From: Marsupella aquatica
Taxonomy: Eukaryota; Marchantiophyta
Direction of reading: 5' to 3'
DNA length: 64,000 bases
Assembly (NCBI GenBank): GCA_973895155.1
Contig: OZ316895.1
Location: 23,746,001-23,810,000 of the forward strand
Shown here: piece after piece, positions 52,584 to 63,628 of the stretch
Numbering within the stretch: position 1 is the first letter of the stretch
How the letters are laid out: every line of letters begins with the position of its first letter
Notes under the pieces: generated by a model
Databases searched by the model: none
What the model saw: the letters and a program-made list of their open reading frames with translations, nothing else
What the model was told of the DNA's origin: nothing
Made by a program: the position numbers and the translations under genes

Positions 52584-52763
52584 TCTGGTCTAGGGGAGGG
52601 TAAAGACTGCTAGTACCTATATGATTGCTCAGCGGGAAGTTCTGGAAAGAAAAACCAAACCGGTTTTTTCCTCTTTATACGAGAGTAGACCAGAACTAAG
52701 TCGTAGCCTATACAAGGAATGAGCAAGAGCATATCTCAGTATTTACACAAATGTTAAGTAACC

Positions 52764-53642
52764 CTATTTGTGAGGCAATTGCAAAACCTGTAACACATCA
52801 CGGTGTCTAGAAAAACTCTCCAAAGGAATCACTTTGGTAAAAGCGTCAGCCGAGTTGAGTTTACCGTCAATCTTGATTAGCTCAAACATATTATCAAACA
52901 CAGCTTGCTTGATAAAATAGTACCTAACGTCGATGTGCTTCACTCTGTTGTCCATCACCTGGTTCATAGCAAGGTTGAGTGCACTCTGACTATCACAATG
53001 GAGCTTCACATTCCCCTGTGGCAATCCCATCTCAGTGATCAGTCTATCCAACCAAATTGCTTCCTTTGCTGCTTTCACTGTTGCAACATACTCCGCTTCT
53101 GTAGTAGACTGAGCAATACACTTCTGCAAAGTAGACCTCCAACTTATGCATCCACCTCCCAGTGTGAACACATAACCTGTTGTTGACCTCCTCCGATCCA
53201 GATCCAGATCTTGTGCATAGTCAGCATCTACATAGCCCATCAATGATCTAGCATTATCAGCATGTGCATCAAACAATAGACCATGATCCATGGTACCCTT
53301 CAAGTACCAAATAATCCACTTCACTGCTTCCCAGTGTACCTTCCCTGGATTCAACATGTACCTGCTCACCTTGCCCATAGCCATGGCAAGATCAGATCTA
53401 GTGCAAGTCATCAAATACATGAGACTCCCCACTGCCTTGTCATAAGGAACCTTTGACATCAGCCCCTTCTTTGTCTCATCCGTAGGATAGAAAGCTGATG
53501 ACAACTTGAAGTGTGGAGCCAACGGGGTACTCACTGGCTTACTATCCCCCATGTTGAACCTTGCAATTACCTTCCTTGAATAACTGCTTTGTGTCAACCA
53601 TAGCTTGTCAGCCTCCAAGTCCTTAGTGATCTCCATACCCAA
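52764..53642 (-). pseudogene. Copia pol: RT end and RNase H
   Basis: A 292-residue open stretch, the best-preserved part of the element. It starts at the end of the RT region (GMEITKD), passes KVSRYMLNPGKVHWEAVKW and contains RNase H with YVDADYAQD, STTGYVFTLGGGCISW, STTEAEYVA and LHCDSQSAL, so the acidic active-site residues are kept. It is cut off from the RT core by a one-base frameshift near 53665-53670. Confidence 0.9.
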
Positions 53643-53671
53643 AATCCTCTTAGCTGACCCTAAATCCTTTC

Positions 53672-54172
53672 CTAAAACTCTGCACTAAGTAGTGCCTTGA
53701 GCTTAACAATCTCAGACCTATCATTGGCCGCAATAAGCATGTCATCCACATAAAGTACTAAAACAATAAACCCAAAGATAACATTCTTCACCGGTTTAAG
53801 ATACACACATGGGTCAAACACACTCTTGTGAAAGCCTTGTGCACGAATCCAATCATCAAACCGCTTATTCCACTGTCTTGGTGACTGCTTTAACCCATAC
53901 AGGGATCTCAGCAATCTGCAAACCAAATCCTTTTGCCCTTTCTTCACAAAACCTAGCGGCTGTCTCATGAAGATCACCTCTTCCAAGGTGCCATAGAGGA
54001 AAGTTGTGACAACATCCATCTGATCTAGCAGCAGACCAAACATAACAACAAGCACACACAATAGCCGTATTGTTGAGTACTTAGCAACTGGTGAGAAGAC
54101 CTCATTGTAATCCACACTTTTTCCTGTGTAAATCCCTTGGCTACCAACTAGCCTTGTAGACCTTCGATCCAC
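53672..54172 (-). pseudogene. Copia pol: reverse transcriptase core
   Basis: A 166-residue piece with the copia RT landmarks YNEVFSPVAKYSTIRLL, LLDQMDVVTTFLYGTLEE, SLYGLKQSPRQW and the catalytic LYVDDMLIA. It is broken at its start (the RT beginning lies in another frame at 54172-54370) and at its end. Confidence 0.9.
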
Positions 54173-54367
54173 CTCCCGTGGACTGATCTTTCAGCTTGTA
54201 TATCCACTTGCTGTCCACCACTTGCTGTCCCTCAGGCAACTTGACAAGCTCCGAAGTTTTGTTGTCCTTCAGTGACTGCATCTCCGTTTGCATTGCTGCA
54301 GTCCACTCCTACTTCTCCTTGGAAGCACTTGCCTCATGAAATGAAGAAGGTTCCCCTTCTTCCAAAA

Positions 54368-55264
54368 TCAACGCATCACCCTCATCATCAGTAAAAAATC
54401 CTCCTCTTGCAACTGAGATGAATCAACCCACTGCCCATACCTTGGTGGAGCGCATACAGTGTGATCAGATGTTCTTCTAGCCGATGACTCCGGTTGATCT
54501 GCATGTGCTGGTACAATCTGAAGCTCAGCAGCATCCTCTTGTTGCTCACCAACATCAACAAACTCCTCTGGATCCTCTGGCACATGAACCAACTCCATAA
54601 TTGGAGCAACTCCTTCTCTCCGGTCATGGACCTCATGACCAATCTCCCCATCAGCGAGATCCAGGATAGGAGATTTTTCTTTGTCAGAACGGGAGACCTG
54701 AGTATTCTCCCCCTCCTTCAATAATCTGGATTCATTGAAGGAAATATCCTTATTGACAACAAGCTTACAGGCAATAGGATCCCATAGCCTATAGGCTTTC
54801 ACACCACTCTGGTACCCATGAAAAATACATTTCTTGGAGGTAGGATCCAATTTGGTCATATTCTGCTTTGGTGTGAGAGCATATGCATCACTTCCAAAAA
54901 CTACCAAGCCATGATAGTGTGCTTGCCGCTTATAGCGCATCTCAAACGGCATTTTGAAATTGATAGCACTAGAAGAAGAAAGATTTACCAAATAAGCTGC
55001 GGTATTGACAACTTCTGCCCAAAATTCCTGTGGTAAATCTGATTGGCTCAACATACTTCGTGACCACTCCAATAGTGTCCGATTGAGCCTCTCAGCGACA
55101 CCATTCTGCTGCGGAGTATAAACTGTGGTGAGATGACGAGTTATCCCCTGTTTTGAATAATACTCTTCAAATTCCATTGAAGTGTACTCCCCGCTGTTGT
55201 CTGACCTCAGACTCTTCACCCTTGTATCCAAACACTTGAGCGTGTTTCCAGTCTGATTCTCCAC
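54368..55264 (-). pseudogene. Copia integrase core and linker
   Basis: A 298-residue piece carrying the second and third parts of the integrase catalytic core: SLRSDNSGEYTSMEFEEYY and YTPQQNGVAERLNRTLLE (Asp and Glu of the DDE triad), then the GKR-like region FGSDAYALTPKQ, KCIFHGYQSGVKAYRLWDP and an acidic linker to RT. A single stop near 55275 separates it from the upstream part holding the first Asp. Confidence 0.9.
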
Positions 55265-55279
55265 CTGGGCCTTCCATTT

Positions 55280-55777
55280 TTAAAAAATGGACAATACATC
55301 AGACTTATGCGTCATGAAATAAATCCACACAAATCTTGAGTAATCATCAATAAATGATACATAGTCCGATGAAGGTTCAGTTGCCTTTCCCTTACAGTCT
55401 CGCTTGAAGTGTCCGACCTGGTTGCACTTCCAACATGTCACCTGCCTCCTATGAGGGGATTTACCCCTGGACTTAGATCTGGATTTAGATCTAAACTGGG
55501 TTCTACGATCCCCTCGCTGCATACTCCTCCCATGGTTAACATTGAGGGCAACACCAGAGGATGAAGGTTGTGACATGATGTGCATCTTCTGTTGAAGATT
55601 ATCACTAAACAGAGAACTTACCACATCATTGTATGAAATGGTATCCCTATCACGATGCAACAACACCCGTGATAGGGACTGGTAAGATGGAGGCAATGAA
55701 CTGAGAAGCTGCAAAGCCTTCGTCTCATCATTCAAAGTCTCCCCAAGGTTTTCCAAGTCAACGACATGCATCCACAT
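55280..55777 (-). pseudogene. Gag C-terminus joined to integrase core
   Basis: A 165-residue frame with gag (LGETLNDETKALQLLSSLPP), an Arg/Ser/Lys-rich stretch and the zinc knuckle CWKCNQVGHFKRDC. About 15 residues later it reads DYVSFIDDYSRFVWIYF, the start of the integrase core. The protease and the zinc-binding N-terminal integrase domain, normally several hundred residues, are absent. The join is in frame. Confidence 0.88.
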
Positions 55778-56333
55778 GGTCCTGCAACTTTGTACCGGAT
55801 TCCTTCATCCTGAAACTCATCAGTTTGTAGGAAGTATAGAGCCGGTTCGACAACTCCTTGCGGTGATATTTGCTCTGCAATTCTGCAAACAAGGACATGC
55901 AGTCCTTATGTGCACCCAACTGCTTGATGATGGGAGGCATGAGATAGAGTGTAACACACCACACTTCCTGCTCCTGCATGCGGTCCCATTATTTCTCATC
56001 AACATCGTCTTCACGAGGGCTCAGCAGTTGGCCCATCCCTGAAGCATAGAGACCTCCCTTCACTTGCTTCTCCCAGAGCAAGTAGTCAGAGCGTCCATCA
56101 TACTTTGTCACTTCATACTTGGGTCCCCCAAGCTTGAACGTACCCATCTTCTTCTTTGGCACTACCGTGAGCTCCGGTAGTAGAACAGCTAATTCCTCCA
56201 CCACACGCCGCACCGGTGATGGTACTGGTGTCACGTGCTCTTCCTCCTACTCCTCTCTCTCCACTTCAAACCGCCGTGGTGACCCTCGTGCTTCAAGTTC
56301 CACGTCTTCGAAAATCCCCTCCAAATCACTCAT
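55758..56333 (-). pseudogene. Gag N-terminal part, interrupted
   Basis: The likely gag start is the ATG at 56333 (MSDLEGIFEDVELEARG). Stop codons fall near 56250 and 55986, and a frame change near 55760-55777 leads into the next piece. KYEVTKYDGRSDYLLWEKQV and LFAELQSKYHRKELSNRLY are typical copia gag segments. Confidence 0.8.
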
Positions 56334-56479
56334 ATGAGAAAATCATGAAAAAATCATTTTTCACAACTTCTCAAAAAACTCAAAACTAAACACCGTTGCA
56401 TAGTCCACAAAGCTAGGAGTCCAACACTGAAGACCAAAATTGAAAACAAACTTTGACGGAAAAGTTATACAAATTTTGG

Positions 56480-56730
56480 TCGCCCTTGGAGCCAGGCTCC
56501 CTCTGGTCACTTCGGGTCGCCCTTGGAGCCAGCTCCCCCTGGTCACTCCGGGTCGCCCTTGGAGCCAGGCTCCCTCGGGTCATTCTTGGAGCGAGGTGCC
56601 CTCAGGTCGCCCTTGGAGCGAGGCTCCCTCTGGTCACTCCGGGTCGCCCTTGGAGCGAGGCTCCCTTGGGTCGCTCTTGGAGTGAGGCTCCCTCGGGTCG
56701 CTCTTGGAGCGAGGCTCCCTTGGGTCACTC
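56480..56730 (-). repeat. Eight-hairpin array in the retrotransposon leader
   Basis: Eight copies of a small inverted repeat, consensus GGAGC-GAG-GCTCC, start at 56488, 56525, 56561, 56588, 56615, 56652, 56679 and 56706. Three copies have a changed base or loop. Spacing alternates between 27 and 36-37 bp because some units carry an extra GGTCACTCCG-type spacer. It lies between the PBS and gag in the untranslated leader. Confidence 0.9.
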
Positions 56731-57560
56731 TCTAAAACCCTGTTGCTACGAAAATCCCGCCGCAATTCCTGGATAAAGTTACTGTTCACTAGCTTTGTTG
56801 TTTTCCTTGTGCCCTAGGTCGTCGCCGCACCTCACCTCTCCGCGGTGCGCTACGTTGCCGTAGGAAACACAATTTGCCAACATCCAACATCGCTGGCTGC
56901 CGCCAATTCCATGAGTAAAAATGATGACTGCCGACGGGGAAATGTTGCCGAATTGCGCCAGCACAATCTGCAAGCTCAGCAGAGAAAAAACCTTCCGTCG
57001 TGTCACACTCACTTTGCGTCAAGTGCCAATCTCGGACTCAAAATGACCGCCTCGTCGCAATCAAAACATTGAGTCGTAGCACTTTGCGTTTCTTCCTCCA
57101 AGTTGGACGTGACGACGAGTAACCCGGTTCAGATGAGAACAAGCTCCATAGCCTGTGAAAAAATCTGAACGTCTCCTTCACTCGTCACGATCGAGGCACT
57201 CGATAACCACTCGACAACAACTTAGCTACCGAAACGAACAGCTCGCTTTAACCTCCAACATGAGCTATAACATGCAACGCCTCCCGCACCGCACAACTCA
57301 AACCGATGAAAAAAAACGATCTCCGGTCTCTCCCCCGAAAAACCGTCAAACACGAAAAAAAACTCTAGATCGACGCAAACTTTGATTCCTCCGCACCACG
57401 GATACCAATCAGCAAGTTCTAACCACCGTTAGAAAGCCCTCTCACTAATCTATCTGTTCAGCCACACACATTCAAGTTTCATGCGACGAAACTCCGAATA
57501 TAACACCGACAATGAATGCTGGAAAATAGTCACAAAAAAGACCTCGTCACCTCCAAGCAT

Positions 57561-57572
57561 GCTCTGATACCA
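57561..57572 (-). other. Primer binding site (initiator tRNA-Met)
   Basis: Minus strand reads TGGTATCAGAGC two bases inside the 5' LTR, the classic plant copia PBS complementary to the 3' end of initiator methionine tRNA. Confidence 0.92.
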
Positions 57573-57574
57573 AC

Positions 57575-57920
57575 TGTTGAGCATAGACGACAATCGCAAC
57601 GGCAAGCCCATGAACCATCCAACGCACAAGAGTTGACACAACGAGATACGTGGTTCACCTCCACATGAGGCTACGCCCACGGGAACACACAAGAGCTTTA
57701 CTGCACTCTAGGCTGACCGGCCATACCAAGCATCCACAGCGCAAGCTCTCTCTATCTCTCAACTAGCTCCGTAAGAATGAGCCTGAGTTCCACTCTCTCC
57801 AAGCAAACACCGCTTGGTTATAGAGTGTGCACAACATGACTAACCTAACCAAGTCTGCGACTAAGGTTAGCCTTAACTACGGTACAGTCGTAACTCTAGC
57901 CCTAAAAGTAAATCCTAACA
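57575..57920 (-). repeat. 5' LTR of the copia element
   Basis: The upstream LTR for the minus-strand element; same length as 52224-52569 and aligned end to end. It should carry the element promoter. Followed by the CTAGG target duplication. Confidence 0.95.
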
Positions 57921-57925
57921 CTAGG

Positions 57926-59009
57926 ATCAAGACTCCATCGTCCCTTTTGTGGTCCATAAGCCTCTCCCTCCCCTTTCTCCTTCCTCCTTCCTCACCCCTC
58001 CCCCTTTTCCCATTTTCTTGAGTTTCCTCTTCCTCATTTTACTTCCGAGGCTTTCCAGCTTGGCATCCCGCTTGGCATGGAAAATGCCAAATTTTGTAGG
58101 ACTATTATGGTAAAACAACCATAGGACTATCTCACAAAGTTATGGGTGCCAAAGTCTCATCATTTGAGCTGGGTTGTTGTTGTTGTTGTTACAGATATAT
58201 TATCAGTTTGGTCAGTACTGTTGTTGTTGAAGTTAACATTAGAGCATCAAGACGCAAGTCAGATGAGTGCTGGCAATCTTCACATCCCGACTGCCAAGCA
58301 TGGTCACACAATGGAAGCCTAGGGATTATTATTATTTTGTAAATTTTAATGAATAAATAAAAGAGGATTTTGCTGAGGTCTATGCAGTGTATGCAGCTCT
58401 ATCTTGGTTTTAGTCACTGACTTGGTACTAAGGGTGGCTTTATAAGAAATCACCAAGACTTGTGACTTCTTTCTACATTGCCAGTATTCTTTCTTCAAAT
58501 GCATACTTTGTCCCCCTTAATTCTTTGTTCAAATGCATATTTTGTCACTTGTTCTCGTCATATTGCTACTTTGTCTGTCCCATATTGCTTGGGAGTTTAG
58601 CGAAAAAATTGTACCTATTCAAACAATCTGACACTAGCATCCAGCCAGGTTTTATCATTAATGGTCATCCATGTCCTCTACCCTAACCACAAGACACTTT
58701 CCAGTCCTCAACATTGGGTTGGGTCTAATACTTTAATTCTCCTGTCTCAGCTTGCTCCACCCTGTCCTGGTTGGCTACCCCATTCCCAAGAGGTGAAGGG
58801 CCAGCAAGTGTGTTGAGGTTAAGTTGAGGATGATGACAAGCATCCCATGAACTGGCAGGATGTTGAGTATCACATCATTCCAAACCAAAGGGTTACTTAC
58901 TTTGCTTCACCAGCAATGGAAAAAGGCGGTAAAGTAGTAAATAAAAGAGTGTCAATACAGTAAATCTCATATCTATACTCTATATATTAAGTGCAATGTG
59001 AACTTATTG
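57926..59009. other. Intergenic, no gene seen
   Basis: C/T-rich near 57955-58030, a (GTT)n run at about 58170-58190, otherwise AT-rich. No coding family or defined repeat. Confidence 0.35.
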
Positions 59010-59745
59010 TTTAAGGCTTACGGTCTAGAGTAAAGCCTCTAGACCGTGACTCTAGGGGCATAACTAAAGTCGGGATTGGACTAGAGTGAATCTCTGAACA
59101 TGGTCCCCAAACTGGTGCAGCATGTCAGTGGGGAGAAACCAACTGAAAGAGAAACCAACTGACTGTAATCACTGAATGGGCAATGCACTTGAATGTGGTC
59201 ACCTCTATTTATGTTCAAAGAACAGGCAGCCAGGCTAATCTAATTATATGATCATGATGTGAACCTACTCTTCAGCATCTACTAGTCTACCAGGCATGAA
59301 GCCTCTAGACCTTTGGGGGCGTAACTGAAGTTTGGAGGGTGCGGATAGAAAAATGGATTTTTTGGCACGGGTGAGTCTCTAAAAGTGGTGCAGCATGTGA
59401 GGAGTCACTGGAAACCAATAGAAAATAGATCACTGAATGGGAAACAAGGTTGAATATCCAAGCCTCTATTTACTTCAAAAGAATGGGCAATTGGGCTAGT
59501 CTAACTTATAGTCCTGTAGTACACTCCAGGACCTATGGTCAAGAGTGAAGCTCTTAGATCATGACTTTGCGGGCACAACTGAAATTGGGGGGGGGGGGGT
59601 GGTTGACTGGGTGGAAATGGAGATTGGGGGCAAGGTGAGTCTCTGAAATGTGATGCAACATGAGGAGTCACCGGAAACCAATTGAACAGTGCACACAGGC
59701 AACTAACTTGAATGTCTTCCAAAGAACAGACAGTCAGGAAAGTTC
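59010..59745. repeat. Three tandem copies of a ~235-bp dispersed repeat
   Basis: Related units at about 59010-59240, 59275-59500 and 59510-59745 share TAGA(C/T)C(G/A)TGACT, GTGA(A/G)TCTCT(G/A)AAA, GTG.TGCA(G/A)CATG, GGAAACCAATTGA and AAAGAACAG.CAG blocks. A single dispersed relative lies at 25115-25310. A 13-base G run (59587-59599) is inside the third unit. Confidence 0.65.
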
Positions 59746-59753
59746 ATGTAATG

Positions 59754-60152
59754 CCCAGTGCAGCCCTTTTTGATCATTAGACGGCCCAGATTGAATCCCA
59801 GATGGAATAAGAAGAAAGACTAAAGCCCAGTGCAGCCATTTGCATTCATTAGACTGCCCAGATATAATCTCGGGATGGAATAGGAGGAAATAACTTCTAA
59901 AGCCCTGTGCAGCCACTTTCGTTCATTAGACGGCCCAGATTGAATGGAATAAGAGGAACTTCTAGAGCCCAGTGCAGCCCTTTTTGTTCATTAGACGGCC
60001 GAGATTTAGTCTCAGATGGAAATAGGAGGAACTAACTTCTAAAGTTAAGCCCAGTGCAGCCACTTTCGTTCATTAGACTGCCCAGATTTAATCTCAGATG
60101 GAATAGGAGCCACTTTAGTTCATTAGACGGCCCAGATTAGATCCCAGATGGA
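59754..60152. repeat. Six-copy tandem array, unit ~58-82 bp
   Basis: Units start with CCCAGTGCAGCC at 59754, 59826, 59903, 59968 and 60050, and a partial sixth starts near 60108. Each continues with TTCATTAGAC(G/T)GCCCAGATT and AGATGGAATAGGAGGAA. It directly follows the 235-bp array. Confidence 0.92.
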
Positions 60153-62690
60153 ATAGACGGACGCAATGGACCCCGAGGTCTTGTAAAGCCGCCCCTATAA
60201 CCTCCCGTATAATACGGTCCAACTGAAGGAATGCCGCGACACTGGAATCTTATGACATGCGACGAGAAGTCGCGATTTTACGAAGAATGCAGAAATTGGC
60301 ATTCTTCTCTTTGTACAGTTAGAGAGTTCCGGAGTTGCATGCAGACGGGAGGGGAGGGGCACTCGAGAGTCAAGTCAATTTCGCGGGATTCAGTTGGACC
60401 TCGTTTGGATTGAAGCAATTCTCCTTTTACTATTGCTGGAAGACTGATGACTTTGCAGCTTTTTTTCTCGTCCTTTCTTTCGTTTCTGGGCTCGTGAGGC
60501 TGTACGCGAAAACTCAGAGCATTTTCAGATCTCGTGGGAATCAGTTGGATTGATTTTGGATCGAAACTCCGCGCTGAGCCCATTCTTATACTTCGAATTC
60601 TGGAGGAGTGATGACTTTGCAGCTTTCTTTCTCTCTTTCTTTCGTTGTTTCTTTCGTTCTTTCTTTCGTTCTTTCTTTCGTTCTTTTTAGAGCTAGTAGT
60701 GTTGGATGCCGAAATGCAGAGTGAGAAGTTTTAACCTCATGGTGTGATATGAATGCCTTGAAGTGAGACAGATCTTACAGACTTTGATTGTTTGTGAGAG
60801 GCTCAATTTCACTGAATTTACCGTGGTAACGAAAGAAGGAAAATGAAGAGAGAAAATGCAGACCACTCGATCGTGAACATTATTATAGAGTGGATGGAGA
60901 GACAATCAAAGAATACACTTGAGAGAGACGCCCAAGAAGATGAGAGATTCTTTCTGTGAGACAAGAGAGGCAATTCCACACGATTTTTGCCGTCGAGAAG
61001 AAGGGAAGGAAGAACAGAATGAAAGAACAAATTGACGTCACTCAAAAACTGAAGAAACGCTGCTAAAGGAAACGAAAGAGATATGACAAAGGGCTGACAA
61101 TGACGAAGAAACGGATTACTTACGAAATACTTACCGCACATAGCCATCTAGCCTGAAGGTTTTTCAAAGGAATGAACAAATTTTATACTACACGGACAAG
61201 AAGCAGAGAGTAGAAGATGTACGCAAACTTTCCTAGAGAGATAAACAAGCACAGCAAGAGAAGAAGCAAAGAGCGCAAGGACAAGGAGGCTGAATTCAAC
61301 TTAAGCATGATGACGATGCAGATTGTGGAATTTCAGATTCCGTTCGCAGGGAAATTTCTGCACTAGATTTGGCTCATGGAACGACAGGGGCATTGATCAT
61401 AACGGAGCAGAGAAATAATAAGTCTCTTCCAATCTTACGGACCACCATTTCCAGCACCTGTGCAAAGAGGAAAGTGGATCAATGCGGGGAGCCCGGGAGG
61501 GAAGGAGCAACAGAACCTGATGTTTTAGATATTGTTACCGCGCTTTGCATTTCGAAGTGTGCAAGAATGTTACTAAAAATTTAGACAGAATTTAGCACAC
61601 CAGAGTTTTGGACTGTGCCACAGCCTTTGCTTATGGCAGGGGGAACATTTTCTCAACTATTCACGATCGAAAGCATGGTACCTGGACATTATGCGCTCAG
61701 AGGACTGTCCGAGATGATGCTCCTATTGTTGTTATTTGAGATTGAAACATAGATTGGTTTCAATCAAACATACTGGAGGCCGACCACAAGTATTATAACA
61801 TAATCCTTGTTATTGTGAAACTCGCCGGCAGACCTTTCCAGTACATATGGCTCCTCCTTTCCAAGGTACCTCCTAGTCAGGAATAGTAAGAAAGAGTATT
61901 CAATTGCTGTACCAATATATAGAGCATCTTACTTCTCACAATAAATTTGAGTCAAATGTGTGAAACTAAAGTTCGAATTGATTGGGGACACCAATCGCTC
62001 GCGTTAGCTCCGGGCTCCAAGGGTGAGTGACTGATGCCTCTCTCATCCTGTCTATCAATGGACATTTTGTCACCACAAATGAATGCCACCTTTTCTTTTC
62101 TTAGACGCGGGCGTGAAATCCTGCAACAGGAATCTAATGAGCAGCACTTGAACAGACAGACGAAGGTGTTTACCAACAGCTGAAATTAGTACCTGTGTTG
62201 AAACCTTGAGGCGTATAAAAGTGGCCGAAGATGATATTGTAAACCTTTCCCTATCGCGAGACCATGCCCTTTCGCGAGACCATGAGCCTTGATGCTTCAG
62301 AGTTACAAACTTCAATGATTGCATCGAGTCGGAGCTTATTCATTATAAACGTGCGGGGTGGGGGTGTTCGCGGTGATCGGAGCTTGTTGTAGTGGAATTG
62401 TAGAACAATCTGCCAACTAGTGAACTCTGTTAGCCCTATGAGTTGGTCCATTTCTTTGGGTCGGCCCTCCACTTGAAAGCAAGCTATCGGGTCTGCAGTG
62501 AGGGAGTTCATGGATCGCCTGAATGCAGATTGTAGTACAGTAAATCGAAATCATTCGACTACGCGTCTGCATGAGAACTTTAGCTATAGACGCAAAAATT
62601 AGGGTTGTAAATATATGTAGGGGATCCATCGACAAGTTCTAATGAGGGTGCCATGTGCATTGTGACCACGCAACAGAACTTCCTCCGCAG
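60153..62690. other. Upstream region of the kinesin gene
   Basis: The start of the kinesin gene (5' UTR and first coding exon) should be somewhere here, but I could not fix it. Frames at 60278-60583 (-), 60818-61147 (-) and 61369-61584 (+) match nothing. A (CTTT/CGTT)n microsatellite lies at about 60625-60686. Confidence 0.35.
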
Positions 62691-63628
62691 AAGGAGGCGA
62701 ACATTAATGTATACGTACGCATACGTCCACTCAACAACGACGAGTTGCGGGCAGGAGAGAAGACTGCAGTGTCAGTGCTCAGAGACGGAAAAACCATACA
62801 GGTCTGTGAATGAAATTCTGGAATTTGAAGCTGTTGAATTTCCCATGGATAGTCATTCTGTGTGAGGAAAATATTGTATTTGATCGATATCACCGCTCAT
62901 CATCCACATTATAATCTCCTCCTCGACTTGGGAGATTTAGGGGTGATCTTGGGCGAAACCGGAAAATAAATTTCATCACGAGGTTTTCTACAAATGTTTT
63001 CAAACGATTTCAGATGGTCGTAGTCGCTTGATTGCATCGAACCGAAGCATTGCATGATGTTCGTCTCAACACTCTTACTCCAGGTCGTTGAACAAGGGAC
63101 AGGATACAAGCTCACAACCAGAACATTTCAGGTATGCGTCTCTGTTTCGACTCTCCACCCTGGCTGGTCAGCACAGACGACTGCAATTTATATCTGGATT
63201 TATTGCTACCATCCGCCAGAAAAATGGAGATAGACATTCTATTTCATTAGTCTTGTACTTGCCTCATCAAGGTTAAAGAATAATGATGCAGCATGACATT
63301 CGAAAGTTCGATTGACTGCACATTGAACAAGAACGAGAAGCCGAGTGACTTACTACCTTACCTTAAAATTCACAGTCGTTGGAGCACTGAATAAGTCACG
63401 ACTGAGTTCAAGATTGATCCTCAACAGCGAAACACTATTCTTCTAAGACTTGTTCAATATGGGTAGTTCGATGGCTGCCTAGGTCCCCAAGCAGAACAAG
63501 ATCAGGTGATGGAAAAGCTGAGAGTGCACAAGTTGCTGGACTCAGTTCTGGAAGGCTTTTCGGCCACAGTCATGGCATGTGGACAGACTGGCTCAGGAAA
63601 GACGTTCACTATGTCTGGCCGCGACGAG
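62691..63628 (+). CDS. Kinesin motor protein, N-terminal motor exons (partial)
   Basis: Three phase-0 exons read by hand: 62691-62801, 63084-63131 and 63467-63628, all with AG before and GT after. Exon one gives NINVYVRIRPLNNDE, the first beta strand of kinesin motors. Exon two is short (VVEQGTGYKLTTRTFQ). Exon three gives FDGCLGPQAEQDQVMEKL, LLDSVLEGFSATVMACG and the P-loop GQTGSGKTFTM that binds ATP. Kinesins move along microtubules using ATP. An exon with the start codon must lie upstream because no ATG is in frame after the stop at 62643. The remainder of the motor runs off the window. MACGQTGSGKT has Cys where Tyr is usual. The subfamily cannot be assigned from this piece. Confidence 0.82.

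Larger units (their letters stand above)
52224..57920 (-). mobile_element. Ty1/copia LTR retrotransposon, decayed
   Basis: A 5697-bp element with 346-bp LTRs and an identical 5-bp target duplication CTAGG on both sides (52219-52223 and 57921-57925). Coding order on the minus strand is gag, integrase, reverse transcriptase, RNase H, which defines Ty1/copia. The PBS matches initiator tRNA-Met and a purine tract precedes the 3' LTR. The frames carry several stops and frameshifts and the protease region is missing, so this copy cannot act on its own. By eye the two LTRs differ at about 15 of 346 positions, so the insertion is not recent. Confidence 0.95.
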
